A stretch of DNA of 64,000 nt, taken from NCBI GenBank assembly GCA_963765105.1, contig CAVXUW010000004.1, forward strand, positions 682,001-746,000, given 5' to 3'. Numbering within the stretch: position 1 is the stretch's first letter; each line of letters starts with the position of its first letter. The notes under the pieces are model-generated. The model saw only the letters and a program-made list of their open reading frames with translations. It did not search any database and had not been told where the DNA came from. The DNA is from CALMEC01 sp963765105. GTDB taxonomy: Bacteria > Actinomycetota > Thermoleophilia > Miltoncostaeales > Miltoncostaeaceae. Below, piece after piece: positions 50,395 to 58,148 of the stretch. A program made the position numbers and the translations under genes.

Positions 50395-51282
50395 TCATTC
50401 GGGCCGCGATTGGGCCAGGTCCTCCAGACGCCGCACGATACCGGCGACGAGCCGCTCGGTGCCCGGGGGATGCTGCAATAGGTAGAGCGACGGCTCGATC
50501 AACTCAAGCTCCATCAGCACGGGCGCCCCGGCGTCGTCGCGGGCCATGTCGACGCGGCCATAGAGCAGCCCATCGGCGATGGGTTCCAGCACCCGGGTGG
50601 CGAGCTCGTGTTCATCGGGGGCGATGTCGACGACGTCAGAGACGTGCTCCTCACCGTCACTGAAACGCGGCGTCTTGCGCACGGCGTGGGTGAAGGCGCC
50701 GTCGATCCAGGCCAGGGAGCGCTCGCCATACCCATCGACCGACGTGAGGTACGGTTGGATGAGCACGTCCGTGCGGCCGAGCAGGTCGTCGAGGTGACGC
50801 TGACCCTCGGTGCGGTTGTCGACGTCAATGCGCCGTGTGCCGTAGGAGCTGGCTCCGATGGCGGGCTTCACGATGACGTCGCCCCAACCTTGGGCCGCGC
50901 AAACACCGGCGAGGTCGGTTGGCGCGCCCTGCTCCACGAGCACCGTCGGCGTGGTGGCGATCCCCGCAGCGGCCAGGTTCACGAGGTAGCGCTTGTGCAT
51001 GTTCTCGCGGATGACGGCCGGCGGGTTCCACAGCGGCGCTGTAGCCCCCACACGATCGACCCACGCCTGGAAGGCAACGGGTTCGTGGATGTAGTCCCAG
51101 GTGGAGCGAATGACTGTGGGAACCGGCGCGTCCCAGTCCTCGTCGTGCCCGTTCCAGGCCGCCATTCGGGCAGCAACACCGGCATCGGCCAGAGCCGCGA
51201 GTAGAAGCTCCTCGTCAGGGTCCGGTTCGGGCAGGGGCCGACATGTCGCGATGCGCAGTTCCACGACGGCTGACGGTATCAA
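50395..51282 (-). CDS. ATP-grasp domain protein
   Basis: 295 residues. RSTWDYIHEPVAFQAWVD and DVIVKPAIGASSYGTRRID are shared with the DcsG/cycloserine-ligase-like and glutathione-synthetase-like ATP-grasp group; VLMELELIEPSLYL holds the metal-binding acids. It should join a carboxylate to an amine or thiol with ATP, but the substrates cannot be predicted. Starts at ATG 51282 or GTG 51264 are possible. It leads the run of same-strand genes down to the fruK-like gene. Confidence 0.8.
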   Translation of the reverse strand: MIPSAVVELRIATCRPLPEPDPDEELLLAALADAGVAARMAAWNGHDEDWDAPVPTVIRSTWDYIHEPVAFQAWVDRVGATAPLWNPPAVIRENMHKRYLVNLAAAGIATTPTVLVEQGAPTDLAGVCAAQGWGDVIVKPAIGASSYGTRRIDVDNRTEGQRHLDDLLGRTDVLIQPYLTSVDGYGERSLAWIDGAFTHAVRKTPRFSDGEEHVSDVVDIAPDEHELATRVLEPIADGLLYGRVDMARDDAGAPVLMELELIEPSLYLLQHPPGTERLVAGIVRRLEDLAQSRPE

Positions 51283-51468
51283 GCCATGAGATGGGCAGCG
51301 CCGATTTACACGACACCCCGAGCACCGGTAAACACTTTGCTGTTCATTCTGTGTGGCGTCTGTGCGATCCAGGTTCGGACTGTGTAAACCTGTTCGTGGG
51401 TACCTTGTTGGGCGATACCGACGTATCTAGCGTCCTCCCGCATCGACAACACGCTTGGGGAGCACGCA

Positions 51469-52005
51469 ATGTACGCACGTCGATTTTCCGGTGCCGTCGC
51501 CATGGCCGGGCTTGCCATGGCAATCGTAAGCGTGTCGGCGGCACCCGCCGACGCCGCGACCCGGCGGTGTAAACAACAATCGGAATCAGTGATTCGCTGT
51601 TGGACCGCCAATTCGGTGCCGACGCAAAAAGCGGAGCTCGTCGAGCAGGTGAGCTTCACTAACCGGCGCAAGAAGCGCTTTCACGCGAGCTGCGCGTTCG
51701 AGAAGAGCATTACCCGTACCGTCGCAGCCGGTGTGTCGCTATCGGTGAGCGCGAAGGCATCGATCTTCAAAGTTGTGGAGGCGGAGGCAACCGTGGGGGT
51801 CACGGCTTCGGTTGAGCAAAGCGAGCAGACGGCGACGAAGCTGGCCGCCGACTTCTGGGTATCGCCGGGGGAGCGAGTCACCTGTAAGCGCATCTATCGC
51901 TACCTGCGGACCGAGATCAAGGAAACGAGCGTGAGCGGAAGCTCGGTCTCGACCCGCACCTTCTCCGTCAACGTCCCGCGCCTCGTGGATGTAGTGGTCA
52001 CGTGA
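51469..52005 (+). CDS. secreted protein of unknown function
   Basis: 178 residues. A clear signal peptide ends near AAPADA (residue 29). The mature part begins with a Cys-rich stretch (RRCKQQSESVIRCW, later HASCAFEKS and VTCKRIYRYL, four cysteines that could form two disulfides). The centre, AGVSLSVSAKASIFKVVEAE then ATVGVTASVEQSE, is an alternating Ser/Thr/Val beta-rich segment, reminiscent of pore-forming hairpins but without a family match. GGGGAG lies 7 bases upstream of ATG 51469. A strong hairpin terminator follows. The 186 bases upstream hold no gene. Confidence 0.6.
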   Translation: MYARRFSGAVAMAGLAMAIVSVSAAPADAATRRCKQQSESVIRCWTANSVPTQKAELVEQVSFTNRRKKRFHASCAFEKSITRTVAAGVSLSVSAKASIFKVVEAEATVGVTASVEQSEQTATKLAADFWVSPGERVTCKRIYRYLRTEIKETSVSGSSVSTRTFSVNVPRLVDVVVT

Positions 52006-52045
52006 GCGTTGCTCCATCGCGGTAGGGACCGCCCCCCTTCCCTCA

Positions 52046-52083
52046 CACCGGGGCTCATGGCCTGCTGGTCATGAGTCCCGGTG
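52046..52083. terminator. bidirectional terminator hairpin
   Basis: CACCGGGGCTCATG (52046-52059) and CATGAGTCCCGGTG (52070-52083) are complementary at 13 of 14 positions around a 10-base loop. It sits between two convergent genes, 40 bases past the secreted-protein stop and 72 bases from the SRPBCC stop, so it can serve both. There is no long T run. Confidence 0.65.
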
Positions 52084-52154
52084 CGTCACGCGAACCATTC
52101 GGCAGGCAAGCTCGCCGAGACCGCGCGGCGCAGAGGTCCCACTCCGTCCGCCGG

Positions 52155-52607
52155 CTATTTGGCCGAAGATCGCGCGATGCTCCGCAGCAACTGCCGCGTC
52201 ACCACCACGTGCCCGCCACTGCGGATGACCACCAACCGGTAGAGGCCACCCAGCACCCCGGGGAAGGACGCATCGGTACGGATGGCCGCACGTATGGTCC
52301 CGGCGCCATGCGCGACGCAGGTGAAGGTGAGGCGATACATCGCAAACCGATGGCGCCCCGCCAGCACCACCCGCGATGGCTTCTCGCACTCCTCAACACG
52401 AAACGCAGCGAACTCGTCGCCCACCGCAAACCCACCGCCGCCCGTCGACCGCCGCGACTCCGCACGGACCAGCCGCGCATACGCCTGCGCCACCGGTGAG
52501 CTCAGGCGCCGGTGAAACAGGCCAACCGCAGCATCGAACACCGCCTCAATGGGCGCCGCGACAACGGTCTCGTGCTGGTCAAGAAAGGGCAGGCCAGGCG
52601 TTTCCAT
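52155..52607 (-). CDS. SRPBCC/DUF2867-type protein
   Basis: 150 residues. HETVVAAPIEAVFDAAVGLF is the start of a START/Bet v1-like ligand-binding domain, with VGDEFAAFRVEECEKPSRVV and LAGRHRFAMYRLTFTCV as central strands and GGLYRLVVIRSGGHVVV as the C-terminal helix. Such proteins bind hydrophobic ligands; function unknown. ATG 52607 follows the VapC remnant. It is convergent with the secreted protein gene. Confidence 0.72.
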   Translation of the reverse strand: METPGLPFLDQHETVVAAPIEAVFDAAVGLFHRRLSSPVAQAYARLVRAESRRSTGGGGFAVGDEFAAFRVEECEKPSRVVLAGRHRFAMYRLTFTCVAHGAGTIRAAIRTDASFPGVLGGLYRLVVIRSGGHVVVTRQLLRSIARSSAK

Positions 52608-52657
52608 GCCGCAACCATGGCAGCAAGTGGCAGCGGCTTGTCTTCCGAGCAGCGCTC

Positions 52658-52919
52658 GTCGAACAACTCAATCGGGCAGCGCGGCCCGGCGGCCCCGGCG
52701 AGAGGCCGATCGCGCGTGATGAGAGCACATCGGGAAACTCCGCGAGAGCGACATACATTGCGTCCCAGCCACGGACGTTGTGGCGAAGTTCCCAAGCTCG
52801 TTCAAGCAGTGCTGATGACCGAAGGGGGCTCCCGGCCACTGCCGCAGATCGTCGATCGCGAGCACAGCCGTTGTCTCGTCGATCCGGTCAGTGATGCGAA
52901 GATCACTGAGCAGATTGAA
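52658..52919 (-). pseudogene. VapC-type PIN toxin remnant
   Basis: Three pieces of a PIN toxin are readable in different frames on the minus strand: FNLLSDLRITDRIDETTAVL and AIDDLRQWPG, then LLERAWELRHNVRGWDAMYV and ALAE, then CALITRDRPLAGAAGPRCPI and ELF. Joined, they make the middle and C-terminal part of VapC, including the catalytic Asp of WDAMY and the ITRDR motif. Two frameshifts separate them, and the first 40-45 residues with the first catalytic Asp are missing. No antitoxin remnant is seen. The gene is dead. Confidence 0.7.
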
Positions 52920-52920
52920 C

Positions 52921-52953
52921 CTGTGGGTACCCGCCGAACGCGGGTACCCACAG
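52921..52953 (-). terminator. strong hairpin terminator behind the S8 peptidase
   Basis: CTGTGGGTACCCGC and GCGGGTACCCACAG form a perfect 14-bp stem with a 5-base loop, 8 bases beyond the peptidase stop on the minus strand. No U-tract follows, so it may act as a terminator or an mRNA-protecting hairpin. Confidence 0.6.
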
Positions 52954-52960
52954 ATTGCGT

Positions 52961-54808
52961 TTACACCGTCAGGTGCGCAAACCCGACGAACGTGGAACGT
53001 GCGCATCGGAAGTTGACGACCTGAATCTCGTACGTGCCCGTGACGGGGGCACGGACGTCGACGATCTCCGAGGTGTTGTCGAAGCTCAGCGATGACGCGA
53101 TCGTTCCGGTCGGGCCCACGACACGAAGGTCGAGGTCGCTGCTCGGGCGGTTGGCGTGGTCCGGGTCACCCGGGTCAGCCGTCCACGAGATCGCGGCCCG
53201 CAGGCGCTGCTCGCCGCGAAGCTCAACCCGCGACAACACCTGCGAGGCGCCGAACGTTGCGCAGTCGACGCGCTGACCACCGTGGCTGTTGCTGTCCAAG
53301 ATGTTGCCGGCGCGGTTGAGGGCAACCATTCCGGCCCCATCAACCTCAGACAGACGGGTGGCGCCCTCGACGTTGTTGACGGCGCTGGCCATGAGGATGG
53401 CGCGAAGCTGCTCCGGCCACACACCCAGGTGCGGTTTGCGTTGGATGAGCCGCGCCGCACCGCCGGTGACCATGGGAGCGGCCATGCTGGTGCCACTGTT
53501 GGTCTGACCACCCCACGGGCTACCGCTCGACAGCATCTGGATGTTGGTTCCGGGGGCCGAGACCTCGGGCTTTTCCCGATCGCTCATCGTTGAGGTGGGA
53601 TCGACAAAGCTGGACGTACCGCTCATCACGTCATCCCCGCGTGCGGCCGTTCCCCGCAGATCGACGTTGCCGACCGACAGCACGTTGTAGCCGTTGCCCG
53701 GTGAGGTCACGCGATTGTCGCCCCCACCGCGGTTGCCGGCCGACTTGACGAACAAGCGCCAGTTGTTGTGCACGATGCCATCGGCGTGGCGGTCGTTGGC
53801 GGTCACCGTTCCCGTGGTGTCGGTGAAGTAGGAGTTGTTGATCACGCGGGCACCCCACGTGGTGGCCGAATCGACGCTCGCACGGTTGTCACCGGTGGCG
53901 CACCAGCTGCCGACCGACAACCGTGCGCCAGACGCCACCCCGGTGAGGTTCGAGCTGGTGATCTGGAACCATGAGATCCAACGGAAACCGGGCCGCGCGC
54001 CGATGATTCCGGCGACGCCGGTGGCGTGGGCGGTCGCCCCACCGCATGACGGCCTGGGATCGGAACGTTCGACCGTCATGAAAGGATTGGATGTGTCAGC
54101 GACGCCGCCGCTCTCGACCACACCCACCTGAACCGACGAACCGTCGAATCCGCTGATGGGTGCCATGTCCCCGCCGATCACCTGTCGGGAGAGGTTGGTC
54201 TCCGTCCCACCCTTCCCAAGGTCGCCGGAGATGGTGTCGATGCGCTCGTCGTTCGCAATCTCGCGGATGAGGCCAACGGGCACCGTGGCCCACACGAGCG
54301 GGCTCGACGTCGATGCTTGCGCCGTTTTGTCGAACTGCCGCAGCCGTTCGAGGTACGGACCGGTCACCGCCGCGACTTGCGCCGCCCGTCGCTCGGACTG
54401 GGCCTGAGCGATTTTGTCGACGTCGTCGACCGAGGAACCCTCGTCCGGCCGCTCGCCGAGTGCCTGCTCCGGCTCACCAAGCCAGATCGCAACGGGCACG
54501 ACCGCGTCGTCGCCAAGCCGCTGAATGTGTTTCGCCAACGCCGGGTCGAGCACACCGAACTTGTCTCGCCGGGCGGCCCGTTCGTTGCGGAACAGCTCGT
54601 CGAGATCCACTGCCCGGCCATCGGCGGCCGTCGCACGGATCTCCAAACCATCGCCGGTATCAACCTTCTCAACGACAGCGGTCTCGCCAGAAAGCGGGAA
54701 CGACGCTTGGGCTTTATTGACCACATCGCCCGGCGCCGCCGAGGCAACGGTGGGCACAAGCGCGGTGAGCCCAACGGCCCAGGTGGTTACGAACTTTCGT
54801 CGATGCAT
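52961..54808 (-). CDS. secreted S8 family (subtilisin-like) serine peptidase
   Basis: 615 residues. MHRRKFVTTWAVGLTALVPT with SAAPG forms a twin-arginine-less signal peptide. After a propeptide-like region (about 25-215), the catalytic domain has VQVGVVESGGVADTSN (first acid), GGATAHATGVAGIIGA (His), FVKSAGNRGG (oxyanion Asn) and NSGTSMAAPMVTGGAARL (Ser). The first acid is Glu in place of the Asp of classical subtilisins. A C-terminal beta domain (about 515-615; DLDLRVVGPTGT, YEIQVVNFRC) resembles P-domain or PPC folds. ATG 54808 has GGAGGG 5 bases upstream; longer frames to 54877 lack support. Confidence 0.85.
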   Translation of the reverse strand: MHRRKFVTTWAVGLTALVPTVASAAPGDVVNKAQASFPLSGETAVVEKVDTGDGLEIRATAADGRAVDLDELFRNERAARRDKFGVLDPALAKHIQRLGDDAVVPVAIWLGEPEQALGERPDEGSSVDDVDKIAQAQSERRAAQVAAVTGPYLERLRQFDKTAQASTSSPLVWATVPVGLIREIANDERIDTISGDLGKGGTETNLSRQVIGGDMAPISGFDGSSVQVGVVESGGVADTSNPFMTVERSDPRPSCGGATAHATGVAGIIGARPGFRWISWFQITSSNLTGVASGARLSVGSWCATGDNRASVDSATTWGARVINNSYFTDTTGTVTANDRHADGIVHNNWRLFVKSAGNRGGGDNRVTSPGNGYNVLSVGNVDLRGTAARGDDVMSGTSSFVDPTSTMSDREKPEVSAPGTNIQMLSSGSPWGGQTNSGTSMAAPMVTGGAARLIQRKPHLGVWPEQLRAILMASAVNNVEGATRLSEVDGAGMVALNRAGNILDSNSHGGQRVDCATFGASQVLSRVELRGEQRLRAAISWTADPGDPDHANRPSSDLDLRVVGPTGTIASSLSFDNTSEIVDVRAPVTGTYEIQVVNFRCARSTFVGFAHLTV

Positions 54809-55118
54809 GGATCCCTCCAGTCGGGGTGGTTGGTCCCCGAATGAGGCGCCCAGGCGCTCGCGAATACGGCAACACACAAAACCTGGCCGAAGGTCGAGGT
54901 CGGCCCGGCGTATCGGCCCGTCAAAGGTCGCGACTGGCCCGCCGTTGGGGTGAATCTGGGAACTCGCGGACGTCGGACGACCTCAGCGCGGCCGCTCCCA
55001 GCTGTGCAGTTCGTCGGCATGTCCCCCGCGAATGTCAGGGACCACCAGGTCAACGAAGGTCACCGCGAGGCTGCACCGAGCTGAACGCAAGCCGGCGAGC
55101 GGACTTCAATCCTGGAGT
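54809..55118. other. intergenic region, no gene seen
   Basis: Between the S8 peptidase start and the ATPase remnant I see no supported reading frame, RNA or repeat. It must contain the peptidase promoter, but no clear -10/-35 pair was identified. It may also hold more decayed DNA, since both flanks are accessory. Confidence 0.5.
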
Positions 55119-55760
55119 TTGTTCACCCTGGTCACATTCCATCGTTTCAAGCAGTTCGCGGACTCGAAGATCGCCCTGCATCCCGGCTTGTCCCTGCTCG
55201 CCGGTGGCAACAACGCCGGGAAATCATCCATCCTCCATGGGCTGGCAGTCTGGGAGTTCTGCCGAACGGCGATCGAGATGGAGCGCGGGCCTTGGACTTG
55301 GCGATGACGAGTCTTCTCCTATCAACGTCCCTTCCCTCAAACATCTTTGGACCAATCTCAAGACGCAGAAGACGAGTGAGCCAGATGGGTACACGCTCAA
55401 GATCCGCTGCGACTGGCAGATGGATCAAGGCAGCCGCCACCTGGAGTTCGGCCTTTCCCTCGCGAACGACAGGCTCTTTGTCAAAGAACCAGTACGGCAT
55501 CGCTGTCGGGCCGAATTTCAAGGGTTCCAATCCCCTTCAGGCCTTGCTCGATGTTCGCGGCAAAGACGTTTTTGTGTCCGAGAGCGGTACTGAGGCGTCC
55601 CAACAGTTCAAAGTGTCCGCACAGGATGTTGCAGCGCATATGCCCGAGGACGCAATCTGTGACGATATTCGGACTTTTCTTGATCAACTCGTCAAACTCG
55701 CCAAATGAGGCGTCGCTGCAGACCTTCCGTTTTCTGCCGCCCTACGCAAGCGGCTGAGGC
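55119..55760 (+). pseudogene. AAA/OLD-like ATPase remnant
   Basis: Frame 3 gives LFTLVTFHRFKQFADSKIAL and SLLAGGNNAGKSSILHGLAV followed by WEFCRTAIEMERG, an SMC/RecF-type N-terminus with a complete Walker A (GGNNAGKSS). Near 55290 the reading moves to frame 1 (GLGLGDDESSPINVPSLKHL, then LEFGLSLANDRLFVK) and near 55487 to frame 2 (NQYGIAVGPNFKGSNP to a stop at 55708); RFLPPYASG in a further frame follows. The rest of a protein that is normally over 500 residues is missing. Such ATPases are frequent in defence islands. It is dead; the region is visibly less GC-rich than its surroundings. Confidence 0.65.
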
Positions 55761-55834
55761 CCTGGCGCGCACCCCGATCTCAAGCGCCCAGCCCAAATAA
55801 GATTCCTCTCCGAGGTTCGAACCCCGGAAAATGG

Positions 55835-55860
55835 CGATGGGGGCCGTTTGGCCCCCATCG
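55835..55860 (-). terminator. groEL terminator hairpin
   Basis: CGATGGGGGCC and GGCCCCCATCG form a perfect 11-bp stem with a 4-base loop, 27 bases past the groEL stop on the minus strand. It is followed by CCATTTTCC, a short T run. Confidence 0.75.
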
Positions 55861-55886
55861 GGTACAGCGCGTCGGTGGGAACCGAC

Positions 55887-57518
55887 CTACATCATTCCGC
55901 CGCCGGGCATACCGCCACCGGGCATCCCGCCGCCCATGGGGTCGTCGCTGCCGGGCTTGTCGACCACCACACACTCGGTAGTGATGATGTTCTTCGCGAT
56001 CGACGCTGCGTTCTGCAGGGCCGAGCGCGTCACCATCGCGGGATCGATGATGCCGGCCTTCACCAGGTCGACGTACTCGCCGGTGTCGACGTTGAGGCCC
56101 ATGCCGCCCTTGAGCTCACGGACCTTCCCGACGACAACCGAACCTTCGAGGCCGGCGTTGTCGGCCAGCTGACGAAGGGGCTCCTCAAGCGCGCGACGCA
56201 CGATGAGGGCGCCGGTTGCCTCTTCACCCTCGAGCTTGAGCTTGTCGAGTGCCGGAGCGGCGTTGACGAGGGCGACACCGCCACCGGCGATGATGCCCTC
56301 CTCAAGCGCAGCGCGAGTTGCCTGGAGGGCGTCCTCCACGCGGTGCTTCTTCTCTTTCATCTCGGTCTCAGTCGCGGCACCGACCTTGACGACCGCAACG
56401 CCACCGGCCAACTTGGCGAGACGCTCCTGGAGCTTCTCGCGGTCGTAGTCCGAATCGGTGTTGTCGATCTCGGCCTTGATGGTGCGAATACGAGCCTTGA
56501 TCTCGTTGGCGTCGCCGGCACCGTCGATGATGGTGGTGTTTTCCTTGCCCACCACGATCTTGCGGGCACGACCGAGCTGGGAGAGCTGGGTGTTCTCGAG
56601 CTTGAGACCCATCTCTTCGCTGATCTGCTCACCACCGGTGAGGATGGCGATGTCTTCCAGCATGCGCTTACGACGGTCACCAAAGCCCGGAGCCTTGACC
56701 ACGATGCCGGTGAACGTGCCGCGCAGCTTGTTGACGATGAGGGTGGCAAGCGCCTCGCCCTCGACGTCCTCCGCGATGATGAGAAGCGGCTTGCCGGTCT
56801 GGATGACCCGCTCGAGCAGCGGGAGGATGTCCTTGACCTGCGTGATCTTGCCGCCGTGGGCGAGGATGTAGGCGTCGTCGAGGACGGCCTCCATGCGCTC
56901 CGGGTCGGTCACCATGTACGGCGACATGTACCCGCGGTCGAACTGCATGCCCTCGGTGAACTCGAGCTCCATCCCGAAGGTCTGGCCCTCTTCCACGTTG
57001 ACGACGCCGTCCTTGCCGACCTTCTCGATGGCGTCGGAGATGATGTCGCCAATCTCACGGTCGCGAGCTGAGATGGTGGCGACGCGGGCAATGTCTTCCT
57101 TGCCCTGCACCGGACGAGCGGCTTTGCGAATCTCTTCGACAATGGTGTCGACCGCTGCCTCGATGCCACGCTTCAGGCCCATGGGGTTGGCACCGGCAGC
57201 CACGTTCTTGAGGCCTTCGCGAACGATGGCCTGCGCGAGCAGGGTTGCGGTGGTGGTGCCGTCGCCGGCGACGTCGTTGGTCGCAGTTGCGACCTCGCGT
57301 ACCAGCTGTGCGCCCTGGTTCTCAAAGGGGTCTTCAACTTCGATCTCGCGCGCGATGGTGACACCGTCGTTCGTGATCGTTGGAGCCCCAAACTTGCGGT
57401 CGATCACGACGTAGCGGCCCTTCGGACCGAGCGTGACCTTTACCGCGTCAGCGAGGGTGTTCACGCCACGCTCAAGCGCGCGCCGTGCTTCCTCGTTGAA
57501 CTTGATCTCTTTCGCCAT
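55887..57518 (-). CDS. groL: chaperonin GroEL (Hsp60)
   Basis: 543 residues. Forms the double-ring folding chamber with GroES. ATP-site blocks VTLGPKGRYVVIDRKFGAPT and GDGTTTATLLAQAI, the apical KAPGFGDRRKRMLEDIAILT and the C-terminal GGMPGGGM tail are present. Methionine-glycine repeats at the end are typical of the main GroEL rather than the His-rich actinobacterial paralogue. It follows groES by 34 bases and ends in a terminator hairpin. Regulation by HrcA through the CIRCE ahead of groES is likely. Confidence 0.97.
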   Translation of the reverse strand: MAKEIKFNEEARRALERGVNTLADAVKVTLGPKGRYVVIDRKFGAPTITNDGVTIAREIEVEDPFENQGAQLVREVATATNDVAGDGTTTATLLAQAIVREGLKNVAAGANPMGLKRGIEAAVDTIVEEIRKAARPVQGKEDIARVATISARDREIGDIISDAIEKVGKDGVVNVEEGQTFGMELEFTEGMQFDRGYMSPYMVTDPERMEAVLDDAYILAHGGKITQVKDILPLLERVIQTGKPLLIIAEDVEGEALATLIVNKLRGTFTGIVVKAPGFGDRRKRMLEDIAILTGGEQISEEMGLKLENTQLSQLGRARKIVVGKENTTIIDGAGDANEIKARIRTIKAEIDNTDSDYDREKLQERLAKLAGGVAVVKVGAATETEMKEKKHRVEDALQATRAALEEGIIAGGGVALVNAAPALDKLKLEGEEATGALIVRRALEEPLRQLADNAGLEGSVVVGKVRELKGGMGLNVDTGEYVDLVKAGIIDPAMVTRSALQNAASIAKNIITTECVVVDKPGSDDPMGGGMPGGGMPGGGMM

Positions 57519-57552
57519 TCGGTTACATCCCTTTCGTCAAACTGCTGCGTCG

Positions 57553-57876
57553 TTATTTCTTGGCGCGCTTGGGCTTCGCAGCGGGTGCCGCCGCGTCGAC
57601 CTTCGCGAGAATGTCGTGCTCGTTGAGGATGAGGTAGTCGACGTCGTCGACCTTCACCTCGGTGCCGCCGTACTTGGAGTAGATGACCTCGTCACCGACA
57701 GCGACGTCGAGCGGAACGCGCTCACCGTCGTCCCAACGGCCCTCACCGACAGCAAGGACGGTGCCGCGCTGCGGCTTTTCCTTCGCGGTCTCCGGCAGCA
57801 CGATGCCGCTGGCAGTGACTTCTTCCGCGTCCGATCCCTGCACAATCACTCGGTCGCCGAGTGGCTTCAGATTCAA
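57553..57876 (-). CDS. groS: co-chaperonin GroES (Hsp10)
   Basis: 107 residues from TTG 57876. NLKPLGDRVIVQGSDAEEVT and ASGIVLPETAKEKPQRGTVL are the classic GroES start, with YSKYGGTEVKVDDVDYLILN near the end. The TTG start is chosen because GAGGAGGG lies 4 bases upstream and the product has the right N-terminus; an open frame to 57999 runs into the CIRCE element. Short basic tail KPKRAKK is unusual but small. It caps the GroEL ring. Confidence 0.96.
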   Translation of the reverse strand: MNLKPLGDRVIVQGSDAEEVTASGIVLPETAKEKPQRGTVLAVGEGRWDDGERVPLDVAVGDEVIYSKYGGTEVKVDDVDYLILNEHDILAKVDAAAPAAKPKRAKK

Positions 57877-57941
57877 ATTACCCTCCTCGAGGTGTGTTCT
57901 CATCGCGGGGCGGTGCGCCTGGGACCCCTGTCCCGGCGATA

Positions 57942-57968
57942 TTGGCACTCCACCGCCCTGAGTGCCAG
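57942..57968 (-). promoter_or_regulatory. CIRCE element (HrcA operator) upstream of groES
   Basis: TTGGCACTC, nine bases, GAGTGCCAG: the 9-9-9 layout of CIRCE (consensus TTAGCACTC-N9-GAGTGCTAA) with one change per arm, matched at 8 of 9 positions of the left arm. It lies 66 bases upstream of the groES start on the coding strand, the usual place. HrcA repression with heat induction is predicted. Confidence 0.9.
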
Positions 57969-58088
57969 GAGAGTACCGGAACGCGGGGTTTTTTGCCACC
58001 GCTCCACGCGATTTCTCTTTGTCGATCCGGAAAAGGGCGGCAGGACAGAGCGGATTGCGGTGCGTTCTGGAACATGCGAACAGAGATA

Positions 58089-58136
58089 CCCCCCACCTTT
58101 TGAAACGTTACGTTACGAAAACCCCCCACCTTTTGA
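58089..58136 (+). repeat. two 15-bp direct repeats upstream of the DUF4143-type ATPase gene
   Basis: CCCCCCACCTTTTGA occurs at 58089-58103 and at 58122-58136, with a period of 33 bases, and the match continues as AACG/TACG. Between them is a tandem GTTACGTTACG. The second copy ends 12 bases before the ATG at 58149. The copies probably mark a regulator-binding site or promoter element; the spacing of three helical turns would put two bound proteins on the same face. Confidence 0.6.
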
Positions 58137-58148
58137 TACGCTGGTGAC

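Noticed and set aside
55810..55827. tRNA gene on either strand
   Set aside because: Only a T-arm-like piece exists; no acceptor, D or anticodon arm can be built around it.
55848..57071. 407-codon plus-strand frame opposite groEL
   Set aside because: Shadow of groEL.
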